Below are positions 1-7,102 of a stretch of 40,712 bases of DNA, piece after piece. Under the pieces are notes generated by a model. The model ran no database searches, was not told where the DNA came from, and worked only from the letters and a program-made list of their open reading frames with translations. The translations under genes and the position numbers were made by a program. Position 1 is the first letter of the stretch. Each line of letters opens with the position of its first letter. The DNA is from Candidatus Peregrinibacteria bacterium (GTDB taxonomy: Bacteria; Patescibacteriota; Gracilibacteria; Peribacterales; Peribacteraceae): positions 1 through 40,712 of the forward strand of contig JACQCJ010000058.1 in assembly GCA_016201685.1 (NCBI GenBank). Direction: 5' to 3'.

Positions 1-123
1 AAGATGGAACGGGAGGTGCGAGCATGGACGAAGAAACGCAACGAGCATCGCTGCTGCATCACCTGGAAATTCACGAAGGAGAAGGCCGCGAAAACATTTC
101 CTTCTCTATATACAGAAACTTAG
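1..123 (+). CDS. IS630-like transposase, C-terminal 40 residues (partial)
   Basis: The window opens inside an open frame that ends at the TAG at 121-123. The visible residues include EREVRAWTKKRNEH followed by ITWKFTKEKA and a terminal LYTET. This matches the usual end of IS630-family DDE transposases, where a xREVxAWxxxRN stretch is followed by a W-x-FTT-x-(D/E)A motif and an LYP-like end. The rest of the element lies left of the window, so its integrity cannot be judged. IS630 elements target TA, often within CTAG, and a CTAG lies just downstream at 135-138, where a minus-strand reading frame is interrupted. The family call is from motif recognition only. Confidence 0.7.
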   Translation, partial: KMEREVRAWTKKRNEHRCCITWKFTKEKAAKTFPSLYTET

Positions 124-134
124 AGAATGATGTA

Positions 135-237
135 CTAGGACTTTGACACTCGGCTTGCCGCGCAAAAACCGATGGACGCCTCGAACATGGTGCCGTTCTT
201 GACGGCACAGGTCGTAGAACAGCTTTCGGCTGTCCAT
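135..237 (-). pseudogene. N-terminal gene fragment cut off at the IS boundary
   Basis: On the minus strand an ATG at 237 has an excellent ribosome binding site (AAAGGAGGT, four bases before the ATG). It reads MDSRKLFYDLCRQERHHVRG and continues as a basic peptide to the CTAG at 135-138, where the insertion-sequence side begins. About 34 original codons remain, and the frame then runs into IS sequence to a stop near 118. The strong ribosome binding site and promoter contrast with most genes here, which look leaderless. I do not recognise the protein. It could also be a genuine short peptide of about 43 residues. Confidence 0.4.
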
Positions 238-333
238 AGCGACCTCCTTTCATTTGTAAGAAGACATCCTCAGCAACAGATAGACACGGAACATCCGTGC
301 AAAGATCTTCAGCCTTTGTTGCCAAGGAACTTG

Positions 334-364
334 ATTATAGTACAACTAATTCAATATTTGTCAA
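334..364 (-). promoter_or_regulatory. Strong sigma70-type promoter and structured leader for the 237 start
   Basis: Minus-strand TTGACA (359-364) lies 19 bp from a perfect TATAAT (334-339); TACTAT offers a 16-bp spacing. Transcription would begin near 327 and leave a leader of about 90 nt before the ATG at 237. That leader contains a hairpin (ACGGA-TGT-TCCGT) and an enclosing GCAACA/TGTTGC pair. Nothing else in 238-390 looks coding. Confidence 0.55.
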
Positions 365-390
365 TGACATCCAAATCCACTTTCTTGGCT

Positions 391-1272
391 TTAGGATGCG
401 GCAATTGAATACTTCTTCACCAGATACAGCGGATGCCAGCATTCCTTTGCTGTGCGAAGGCCGGGTATCCCCAAGTCTTCCTCTCGATTGAGCTCGGTGT
501 ACTGCAGAGGGACCGCTTTTACAAACTCATGCAGGACCAATGGATAGAGACCGATGAATGCCTTGTTTGCATGTTCAAACTGCTCGAGAAACATCGTGGG
601 ATTCAGAGCATTGCCTATGGCGAACGCTTCGAGTCTTCCCTTGATGCGGATGCCGACGCCGAGAAGTTTGAGTGCCTCGAAGTTCTTCATTGCGAGATGC
701 AGCGACGAGATCTCATCGAGCGCGGAATTCATCCCCGGCCGCTCCTCGCTCTCCATCCACCGGTCGAGCACCGAAACACACTCCTCGTGCAGCAATCCGT
801 TCAAAGGAACGACGTCTGGATCAAATGGTAGACACTTCTTGATGAGATTGCGCTTCGATGCGTATTTGCTCCCTACAAGCGTGCGCAGCCCCTCGAGACT
901 GTACACATAATCGAAGCGCGTCGGCTCTTCCTTCAGCGTCAAGCCGAGCCCCTGCAGCTTCTGCGCCAGTGGCTCATCGATATAGAGGAAAATATAGCCT
1001 CGTGATGGCGGAAGAAGATCACGGATGATGCGTTCCGGCTCAGGACCGATCGGCGGATACCACTTGCGCGTCTCGTTTCTCTTCTGGAAGCAAATCACAA
1101 GGTGGCCTTCGACCTCCGTGAAGAGATGGTTGCGACTCTCTCCCCACAGGAACATCTGCGAGAAACACATCTCGCAGACTCGCTGCGGATACGTTTCAAA
1201 ATACCGCTGCAGTGCGGCGCGGTCCTCCAGCCTGACGGGTCGCATCGATGGAAGCGGGGGCTGCATCAGCAT
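391..1272 (-). CDS. DUF2156-family (LPG_synthase_C-like) acyltransferase-fold protein
   Basis: About 293 residues. The architecture and motifs resemble the double-GNAT DUF2156 family, related to the C-terminal domain of phosphatidylglycerol lysyltransferase: RPVRLEDRAALQRYF near the N-terminus, CFSQMFLWG, a basic YASKRNLIKK segment mid-protein, and a C-terminal YTELNREEDLGIPGLRTAK block with a final HPLYLVKKY. The LNREEDLGxxGLRxAKxxWxP signature is typical. The substrate is unknown; transfer of an aminoacyl group from tRNA to a lipid or envelope component is the family precedent. The gene follows the 559-residue gene in the same direction. The ATG at 1272 lies 9 nt past that stop; a TTG at 1296 or an ATG at 1245 are alternatives. 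Confidence 0.75.
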   Translation of the reverse strand: MLMQPPLPSMRPVRLEDRAALQRYFETYPQRVCEMCFSQMFLWGESRNHLFTEVEGHLVICFQKRNETRKWYPPIGPEPERIIRDLLPPSRGYIFLYIDEPLAQKLQGLGLTLKEEPTRFDYVYSLEGLRTLVGSKYASKRNLIKKCLPFDPDVVPLNGLLHEECVSVLDRWMESEERPGMNSALDEISSLHLAMKNFEALKLLGVGIRIKGRLEAFAIGNALNPTMFLEQFEHANKAFIGLYPLVLHEFVKAVPLQYTELNREEDLGIPGLRTAKECWHPLYLVKKYSIAAS

Positions 1273-1280
1273 CGATAGAA

Positions 1281-2960
1281 TCAGTGGCAAAGACAATGGT
1301 CTTTCCCTTCATGCACCGTATTCCATTCCTCGCGCTCGGCGAGAATCTTGCTGCGCAACCCGGTGCCGGCGAGGATGCGTTCCGGCTTTACGCTTGCGAG
1401 CGTTTGATCGCGTTCCTCGGAGGGATAGAGGACCGTGTACATTTCCGGCAGCATCGACTGCATCGCCTCCGTGAGCATGATTCTGCGGGAGAGATCGACG
1501 TAGCGTTCGAAGGAGGTATCGGCATCTTCGAGTATCATATCGACGCCGGTCGCGGGGACGATCTCGTTCTTTACGGTTTTGAAGTACGTGAGCACCATGC
1601 CGTCGCCGCCGAGCTCCTTGGTTTGGATCGGCATGATCGCATCGGCCTCTTCGTTCTCGCCCATTGCACGCAGCATGCGCGCCCACGATTGCTTCACGAG
1701 GGTAAGGTCATGCACTTGGCAGAAACCCCCGAGGCACTTGAAGCCGTAGTAGAGCGCGACCGCGAGATAGCACGTCAACATGCTTGGGAAAATCCGGCCT
1801 CGTTGCAGAGCGTTCCCCACTCCCTCAGGCGTACACGGAACGGCGATGGTGCCACCGAACGAGCGCAGGACGCCGTTCTCCAGCTTGAGCCGCACGCGGT
1901 GGTTCTCGTCGTCCAGCGCCCAGAAGAGATAGGTTCCCCATTCTTTCTCGAGCGAGAATGCGCCGGGAAGATTGTTGAAGTGCTCGTGCACGAGGGGCGT
2001 GCATGCGGGATCGAAAAGAAAGCGGTGGAGGAGCGACGTTGGATCATCCAGATGCTTCTGCAGGAGAAGTTCCTTCACGAGTGTCTCGATCTCCAGATAG
2101 AGCAGATCCGGAATCGTCTGCGCGGGACGATGCCAGGTGGCATGGAACAGTTTCGGCCACAGCGCATGATTGATCATGGTGATTTGGCTGCAGAGATCGG
2201 GCGCGGCCAAGACGTCCGGGCGGGCAAATTCCCGTTCCAGAAGTGCACGGATTTTTTCTCCTCGTCCGGCTGCGATGTCCCCTGCCTTCTCTCGCTTGAG
2301 CAGCTGCGATTCAGCCTTCGTAATATCGTCGCGCGTGAAGGCGCGCGTACCGTAGACCGTCGACATTTTCACGGTATCAGGAAGAATGGGGAGCCGAATG
2401 AGGTTCCCGGAACCGTTCATCCCGCCATGGAACAACATACCGCGCGGGTAGCCGGAGGCGTTGTTGAGAGAGACACTCGAAAATGAGAAAACGACAAGGT
2501 GGCGCATTGCCGGATCCATGAGGCCGAGATACGGGATGGCGGAAATGATGTTCGCATTCACCCAGAACGGATGATCGATGGTGCTGTGATGGTCGGTGGT
2601 GGAGACGAGCGGGAGACGCGCGAGTTGTCGAGCAACGTGATCGGCCGTTTCCTTCCCCAGCCGCTTCTCGATGATCTGTCGCGCGACCTCGATGAGTTCC
2701 GGCTTCCTTTCGTCCAGCAATGGGCTGGGGTTCACATCGAGGAAATCTTGCGCGTAATGATGAAGCGTCTTCCCCCCGTGCTTCTGCATGATCTCCCCCA
2801 GGATCGGGCGACGCTGCCAGATGCGTTCGCGGAGAATCTGCAAGATTTCCTGGAGCGAGGGCACCGGAGAAGATGCTGCTTGGGGATCATCTCTCCAGGG
2901 AGGTGTATCGGTGGTGTCGAGAATGGCGTCGAGAACACGCGGGTTCAAGACAGGCTTCAT
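1281..2960 (-). CDS. Conserved-looking protein of unknown function, 559 aa
   Basis: A long soluble protein without signal peptide or clear membrane helices. Notable patches are TTDHHSTIDHPFWVN near residue 140, a Gly/Asn-rich YPRGMLFHGGMNGSGN near 190, FGGTIAVPCTPEG near 370, LGGFCQVHDL near 415 and LGGDGMVLTYFK near 450. The His-rich and Gly-rich patches look catalytic or ligand binding, but I do not recognise the family. The gene sits directly upstream of the DUF2156 gene with 8 nt between stop and next ATG, so both probably form one operon and may act on the same substrate. No ribosome binding site is seen before the ATG at 2960. Confidence 0.7.
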   Translation of the reverse strand: MKPVLNPRVLDAILDTTDTPPWRDDPQAASSPVPSLQEILQILRERIWQRRPILGEIMQKHGGKTLHHYAQDFLDVNPSPLLDERKPELIEVARQIIEKRLGKETADHVARQLARLPLVSTTDHHSTIDHPFWVNANIISAIPYLGLMDPAMRHLVVFSFSSVSLNNASGYPRGMLFHGGMNGSGNLIRLPILPDTVKMSTVYGTRAFTRDDITKAESQLLKREKAGDIAAGRGEKIRALLEREFARPDVLAAPDLCSQITMINHALWPKLFHATWHRPAQTIPDLLYLEIETLVKELLLQKHLDDPTSLLHRFLFDPACTPLVHEHFNNLPGAFSLEKEWGTYLFWALDDENHRVRLKLENGVLRSFGGTIAVPCTPEGVGNALQRGRIFPSMLTCYLAVALYYGFKCLGGFCQVHDLTLVKQSWARMLRAMGENEEADAIMPIQTKELGGDGMVLTYFKTVKNEIVPATGVDMILEDADTSFERYVDLSRRIMLTEAMQSMLPEMYTVLYPSEERDQTLASVKPERILAGTGLRSKILAEREEWNTVHEGKDHCLCH

Positions 2961-3085
2961 ACGAAAGGGGTAAGGCTTCGCTCTCTGCTCAGCGGAGGTT
3001 CCTTCAAGTACTAAAATAAAACAAAAACATATTATTGTACAACCTATTCTGGCATTGCGAAAAAATCAAGAGTCTCCCGTCAAAA

Positions 3086-3097
3086 ACGTCTAGACGT
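3086..3097. repeat. Perfect 12-bp palindrome ACGTCTAGACGT
   Basis: This lies in the gap between the long unknown gene (starts 2960, minus) and the small membrane gene (ends 3220, minus). It could be an operator, but nothing ties it to a regulator. The rest of 2961-3219 shows only an AT-rich stretch (3010-3045) that may hold the promoter of the 559-residue gene. Confidence 0.3.
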
Positions 3098-3219
3098 CGT
3101 AAAGGGCGCGGGGATTCGTTTTCGAGGGGTACGGCGATGGTGACCTTCACATTCTTCGCTGATTCCCGTCACGATTCCTTGGAACGAAAGACGTACGGGA
3201 AAACCCCTGTGTCGTTCTG

Positions 3220-3486
3220 TCAATCATGGTGTCGGGAAATGTGCCATCGGATCCACCAACGCTTCATCCATGGCAGCGAGAACATCGAGAGGAAGAACCC
3301 ACCCGAAGGAATGAGCGCTTGCAGAAGGGGAAAGGGAAGTCCGAGGCTCCACAACACAATCAACGCAATGCCGTAAGTCATGACGACAATCGTCAGACGT
3401 CGCGTCCAGGAGAGCTCCCATGCCTTCTCTCGTTCCACTCGTCGGTTGCGCTCCAGAATTTCCGCGATCTGCGCTTCCACATTCAT
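3220..3486 (-). CDS. Small two-helix membrane protein, 88 aa
   Basis: An acidic/basic N-terminal helix of about 25 residues (MNVEAQIAEILERNRRVEREKAWE) is followed by two hydrophobic helices (about 32-50 and 52-70) and a basic tail (MKRWWIRWHISRHHD). The pattern fits a small inner-membrane protein with positively charged ends in the cytoplasm. No family is recognised. The ATG at 3486 is chosen because a TATAGA box lies 8 nt before it, which fits the leaderless pattern of this window. Confidence 0.6.
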   Translation of the reverse strand: MNVEAQIAEILERNRRVEREKAWELSWTRRLTIVVMTYGIALIVLWSLGLPFPLLQALIPSGGFFLSMFSLPWMKRWWIRWHISRHHD

Positions 3487-3494
3487 ATCGCCAT

Positions 3495-3500
3495 TCTATA
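3495..3500 (-). promoter_or_regulatory. -10 box 8 nt from the ATG (leaderless)
   Basis: Minus-strand TATAGA is followed by 8 nt and then the ATG at 3486, so transcription would start at or next to the start codon. No -35 box is clear. Confidence 0.45.
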
Positions 3501-3510
3501 CTCTTTTGGG

Positions 3511-3614
3511 CGGGACGACCCGCCTACGCTTGCGAGCTACGGCGAGGTTGCTCGCAGATACCGAATCTTCCGAATGTCTGTGGTGATAATGACTCTGGTC
3601 GGGACGACTGGACT
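3511..3614. repeat. 104-bp direct repeat, left copy, carrying the tRNA-Pro 3' end
   Basis: Matches 6865-6968 at 103 of 104 positions. It contains the last 15 bases of tRNA-Pro plus CCA and about 90 bp of its downstream flank, then stops matching at base 3614. Inside the unit TGCGAGC (3531-3537) pairs with GCTCGCA (3550-3556); the single mismatch in the right copy breaks that pairing. A further copy of the tRNA-end motif (CGGGACGAC) begins the unit. Confidence 0.9.
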
Positions 3615-3673
3615 TCCTTCGGCTCATCCTCGCTCCGCTCGGCTTCGCTCAGGATACACTTCTCGTCCAGTCG
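3605..3673. repeat. REP-like palindrome with locus-specific outer stem
   Basis: The outer arms CGACTGGAC (3605-3613) and GTCCAGTCG (3665-3673) are perfect complements. One arm is part of the duplicated tRNA-Pro end. The interior (CCTTCGGCTCATCC to GGCTTCGCTCAGGAT) is a variant of the dispersed CTTCGACnnGCTCAGG family. From 3674 to 3845 I see no gene. Confidence 0.6.
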
Positions 3674-3845
3674 CTGTCTTCAGAGTGAATTCTCGAAGGC
3701 GAGATATGATTTTGAATTCTGGTCGGATTGACAGACCAAAGGCAGAAACGTTCTGCATGTTCCAACGCGCGTTCCTGAATATCAAGAACACCATCCAGAA
3801 CAACGGTATCGTGCGACCTATCGAACGCCTTACGCTGGCATTTGC

Positions 3846-5108
3846 CTACGTAGAGATACCTGTTCTCCTGCCCTGCCAACGCGAGAATCCTTGAAAGATA
3901 AGAAGTGAGATCACGGAGACGGGCAAAGAAACTACCGATGTCGCCGGTGTGAGTGTTCCGGTGACCAGCAGTGGTACAAAACTCAAAGCAGCAAGGACAA
4001 CGCTCAGTGTCACAGCTTGATCCGACAGCTTCCAGAAGAGCGAGCCGAAGGTGGGGGGGAAGAGCGCGAGGCTCAAACTGGCGAGCGAGAGACCCAACGC
4101 AATAATATCTTTGTACAAGATTCCAATGATGACACCGACGACTATGAAGAGTGTGATGAAGAATCGGGTCATCCGGCGCATAGAAGATGCACTGAAGCGA
4201 TGTGTGCGGTGTTGGAGGTCTCGCGTAAAGATCGTGGAAACCACGAACGTGACTGTGTCCGATGAGGATAGACAGACTGCGTAGAGCAGCACCATACCAA
4301 GCTCCTTCAATCCACGTGGGAGGAGCGTAGAAAACCCTGCCACGAGCGCATTGTTTGGAGCGATGTCCGGCAACAATTGTTTTGTGACGAGTCCGATCAC
4401 TGCCAACACAAGAGCAAGGAGAGGCAGAATGAATGTGCCGTACATGAGGCCACGCTTCATCGTCGTAATATCGCGTGCGGCGAACATGCGCTGCCACAAA
4501 TCCGGCTGCACCATGATGCCGAAGACGCCAATCACCAAGAAGCCAATGAGTGTACCAGCATCCATCTTTCCAATGAGTTGCACGTCTGCTGATGGAATAC
4601 TCGTTCTTCCAAAGAGATACGCTGCGACCATCACGGTCATGAATATCATGACAAGGAGCTGAAATACATCCGTGTGTACGACTGCCTTGAACCCCGCAAG
4701 CAGAAGATAGGTGAGGATGATCAGGCCACCGATGGCGACGGAGAGCTGGTAAGGTATAGGGAAAATGGCCGACAGTACTTGCGCACTCACGATGAAGTTC
4801 ACCGTCAGCCAGAAGAAAAACGCGATGATGAGAACTACGGAGTATGCAAGTCCACTGCGACGACCGATAGTGTGCAGGAAGTACTCTGGCATGGTGTATA
4901 CCTTGAGTCCATCTGCCTTCTGTTTGATGCGCGTTGCAAATTGCCGGAGACAGAAAAAACCAAGTCCAAGCCCTATGAAAAGCCAAATCGCCGAGAAACC
5001 AAACTGATAGATATAGGCAATGTAGATGGAAAGCGTGGCTCCATCGAAGAAGCCTGCGCTCATTGTCGCCGCAAGCTGGAGACCCATCACATTGCGGTCC
5101 GCAATCAT
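3846..5108 (-). CDS. Sodium:solute symporter (SSS family), 5'-truncated
   Basis: A polytopic membrane protein of 420 residues with about twelve hydrophobic helices. The LeuT-fold core is recognisable: first core helix (LAATMSAGFFDGATLS), FGIMVQPDLWQRMFAARD in the middle, and LLYAVCLSSSDTVTFVVST near residue 270, which matches the family's Na+-site helix with its consecutive Ser residues. Translation can start at the ATG at 5108 behind GGAGGAAGG. However, the frame stays open upstream and reads IGWIASRKETEEGF, which continues the family alignment up to about 5165, where a stop intervenes. So the usual N-terminal helix is gone and the apparent ribosome binding site is old coding sequence. Family proteins are usually 450-550 residues. 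It may be a pseudogene or a minimal core transporter; the substrate is unknown. Confidence 0.8.
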   Translation of the reverse strand: MIADRNVMGLQLAATMSAGFFDGATLSIYIAYIYQFGFSAIWLFIGLGLGFFCLRQFATRIKQKADGLKVYTMPEYFLHTIGRRSGLAYSVVLIIAFFFWLTVNFIVSAQVLSAIFPIPYQLSVAIGGLIILTYLLLAGFKAVVHTDVFQLLVMIFMTVMVAAYLFGRTSIPSADVQLIGKMDAGTLIGFLVIGVFGIMVQPDLWQRMFAARDITTMKRGLMYGTFILPLLALVLAVIGLVTKQLLPDIAPNNALVAGFSTLLPRGLKELGMVLLYAVCLSSSDTVTFVVSTIFTRDLQHRTHRFSASSMRRMTRFFITLFIVVGVIIGILYKDIIALGLSLASLSLALFPPTFGSLFWKLSDQAVTLSVVLAALSFVPLLVTGTLTPATSVVSLPVSVISLLIFQGFSRWQGRRTGIST

Positions 5109-5148
5109 AAATCCTTCCTCCGTCTCCTTCCTCGATGCAATCCAACCA

Positions 5149-6840
5149 ATGAACAGTTCCTGTCAGCTTTGCTCCGACTCTTTTGAGATCACGCAGAATG
5201 ATCATATATTCCATGAACGTGTTTCGCCGGTTCTCAACGGAAAAAACTACCTCATTTCTCCTCCAAATCTATGCCCCTCTTGCCGTATGCGGCGGAGAGC
5301 GTCGTTCCGTAACGAACGCAGTCTCTACGTACGGACGTGCAACCTCTGCAAGAAATCAATAGTGTCCATCTTCTCGCCGGACAAGACGTATCCGGTCTAT
5401 TGCATCGACTGCTGGTGGAGCGACCGTTGGGACTCCATGCAGTACGGGCGGGCGTTTGATTTCAATAGCTCTTTCTCTGAGCAATGGGGGAAATTATTCG
5501 ACGCCGTTCCAAAGCTTGGTCTATTCCAGCTTCCTGGTGAAGTGAACAGCGCGTACACCCAGGACAATACGGGAGTGAAAAATTGTTACATGACGTTCGA
5601 TGGGGAAGGCGGCGAAGATTCATACTACGGCGAGACGTTCATCAAGATCAAAGACTGCTGCGACTTCCTGGGGCTGCAACAAACTGAACTCGCCTACGAG
5701 TGCGTGCAGTGCCAAGACTGCTACAGCATCACCTTCTCGCGCTTCTGTAGGAATTGTTCCGACTCCGCATTCCTCCTCGATTGCCAGGCTTGCAAACACT
5801 GCTTGGGATGCGCAAATCTCTCGCAAAAAGAGCTCTGCATATTCAATGTTCAGTACACGAAGGAAGAATATGAAAAGAAAGTACTCTCCTACGAACTTCA
5901 TACTCGCAAAGGGCTGGCGCAACTGCGCTCCGAGGCCGAACGTTTCTTCCTCACGCAACCGAGGAAGGCCTGTAGGAATATGATGAGCGAAAATGTGAGC
6001 GGCGATGATCTCATACAGTGTAAAAACGTCCTGGACTCATTCGACTGCATTGGCCTGAGCGATTCCCGGTACTGCACTCACACGTACGGAGCATCGGACT
6101 GCCAAGATGTGGATGGCTGGGGTAATGGCCTCACGGTTGCGTACGATTCATCCTATGTCGGTGGCGGAGCGCAGAATGTAGCCGCGTGCTTTTACGTGGG
6201 CATGGGGGCAAGCAATGTGTACCACAGCGCTTTCTGCATACAGAACGTTGCTAACATCTTCGGTTCCATCGCCCTGATGCATAAGGAGTACTGCATCCTC
6301 AACAAGCAATATACGAAAGAGGAGTATGAGACGTTGACGCCGAGGATTCTGGAACATCTGCAGAAGTCCGGCGAATTGGGGCAGTTTTTCGGAACCGAAC
6401 TCTCGGCCTACGCGTACAACGAATCCGTGGCGCAGGATTACTTTCCATTAAATGAGAAGCAGGCAAAAGAACTGGGATTTACATGGTATTCGGCGGTGAA
6501 AGAAATTCCTGCCGTAAAGAAAATCATCGATGCTTCCGCTCTTCCCGAGTCCATAGACGATGTACCCGATGATGTGCTCAACTGGGCAATTCGCTGCCGA
6601 GTGACCGAACGTCCTTTCCGCATTCAAAATGCGGAACTGAACTTCTGCCGCAAGATGCACATTCCGATTCCACAGTATCACTTCGATGTGCGTCACGCCG
6701 CACGACTCTCTCTACGAAACCCACGCCAAATCTGGCAGAGGCAATGTCAGAAATGTGAGAGGCAGATTGATACGACCTACGCACCGGAACGCCCAGAGAT
6801 CATCTATTGCGAGGAATGCTACCTGAAAGATATATATTGA
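5149..6840 (+). CDS. Cys-rich multi-zinc-ribbon protein of unknown function, 563 aa
   Basis: An N-terminal CxxC ribbon (SSCQLC) is followed by NLCPSCRMRRR, a second CxxC pair around residue 65-70 (TCNLCKKS with YCIDCWW), and a long mid-section full of spaced Cys residues in a repeated CxxCxxC rhythm (YECVQCQDCYSI, LDCQACKHCLGC). The C-terminus holds a last ribbon (CQKCERQI with YCEECYLK). KQYTKEEYE-like segments occur twice (NVQYTKEEYEKKV and NKQYTKEEYETLT), suggesting an internal duplication. I believe similar proteins are common in Patescibacteria, but the role is unknown; zinc-stabilised scaffolding or nucleic-acid binding are guesses. The ATG at 5149 gives a complete N-terminal ribbon; an in-frame ATG at 5026 would overlap the symporter and is disfavoured. 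Confidence 0.75.
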   Translation: MNSSCQLCSDSFEITQNDHIFHERVSPVLNGKNYLISPPNLCPSCRMRRRASFRNERSLYVRTCNLCKKSIVSIFSPDKTYPVYCIDCWWSDRWDSMQYGRAFDFNSSFSEQWGKLFDAVPKLGLFQLPGEVNSAYTQDNTGVKNCYMTFDGEGGEDSYYGETFIKIKDCCDFLGLQQTELAYECVQCQDCYSITFSRFCRNCSDSAFLLDCQACKHCLGCANLSQKELCIFNVQYTKEEYEKKVLSYELHTRKGLAQLRSEAERFFLTQPRKACRNMMSENVSGDDLIQCKNVLDSFDCIGLSDSRYCTHTYGASDCQDVDGWGNGLTVAYDSSYVGGGAQNVAACFYVGMGASNVYHSAFCIQNVANIFGSIALMHKEYCILNKQYTKEEYETLTPRILEHLQKSGELGQFFGTELSAYAYNESVAQDYFPLNEKQAKELGFTWYSAVKEIPAVKKIIDASALPESIDDVPDDVLNWAIRCRVTERPFRIQNAELNFCRKMHIPIPQYHFDVRHAARLSLRNPRQIWQRQCQKCERQIDTTYAPERPEIIYCEECYLKDIY

Positions 6841-6864
6841 TTTTGGCTTCCATTAGCCATTGGT

Positions 6865-6968
6865 CGGGACGACCCGCCTACGCTTGCGAGCTACGGCGAG
6901 GTTGCTAGCAGATACCGAATCTTCCGAATGTCTGTGGTGATAATGACTCTGGTCGGGACGACTGGACT
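6865..6968. repeat. 104-bp direct repeat, right copy, overlapping tRNA-Pro 3' end
   Basis: Partner of 3511-3614. The copy ends inside the tRNA-Pro gene (6950-7026). Its outer edge at 6862-6873 again carries GGTCGGGACGAC, the complement of the tRNA 3' end with CCA, 90 bp from the real one. The 3' end of this tRNA is thus present four times in whole or in part (3511, 3597, 6862, 6951). Confidence 0.9.
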
Positions 6969-7026
6969 CGAACCAGCGACCTCTTGCACCCCATGCAAGC
7001 GTTCTAGCCAACTGAACTACGTCCCG
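6950..7026 (-). tRNA. tRNA-Pro(GGG), CCA encoded
   Basis: The minus strand folds into a full cloverleaf. The acceptor is CGGGACG/CGTCCCG with the C1-G72 pair typical of bacterial tRNA-Pro, discriminator A and encoded CCA. The D arm is GTTCAGTTGGCTAGAAC. The anticodon stem CTTGC/GCAAG encloses loop ATGGGGT with anticodon GGG. The T arm holds GGTTCGAGTCC. The 3' end is duplicated around the adjacent 3.3 kb segment, the usual footprint of integration at a tRNA gene. Confidence 0.95.
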
Positions 7027-7102
7027 AAAATGACAACCGAATGTTGAAGAGAAAGAACAAAGGGGAAACTTGTCCTGATGTTGAGAGTATACAGACCTCA
7101 TC

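Noticed and set aside
1248..2486. Plus-strand frame of 412 codons opposite the 559-residue gene
   Set aside because: Composition (His/Arg/Glu-rich, no domains) is typical of an antisense shadow, and the minus-strand gene forms a neat operon with DUF2156.
3846..5108. GGAGGAAGG before the symporter ATG as proof of the true start
   Set aside because: The same bases encode conserved family residues upstream (KETEEGF), so the match is explained by coding sequence.
3649..5214. A 521-codon minus-strand frame overlapping the symporter
   Set aside because: The symporter frame has clear family motifs; the other frame is Cys/His/Trp-rich and has no recognisable domain.
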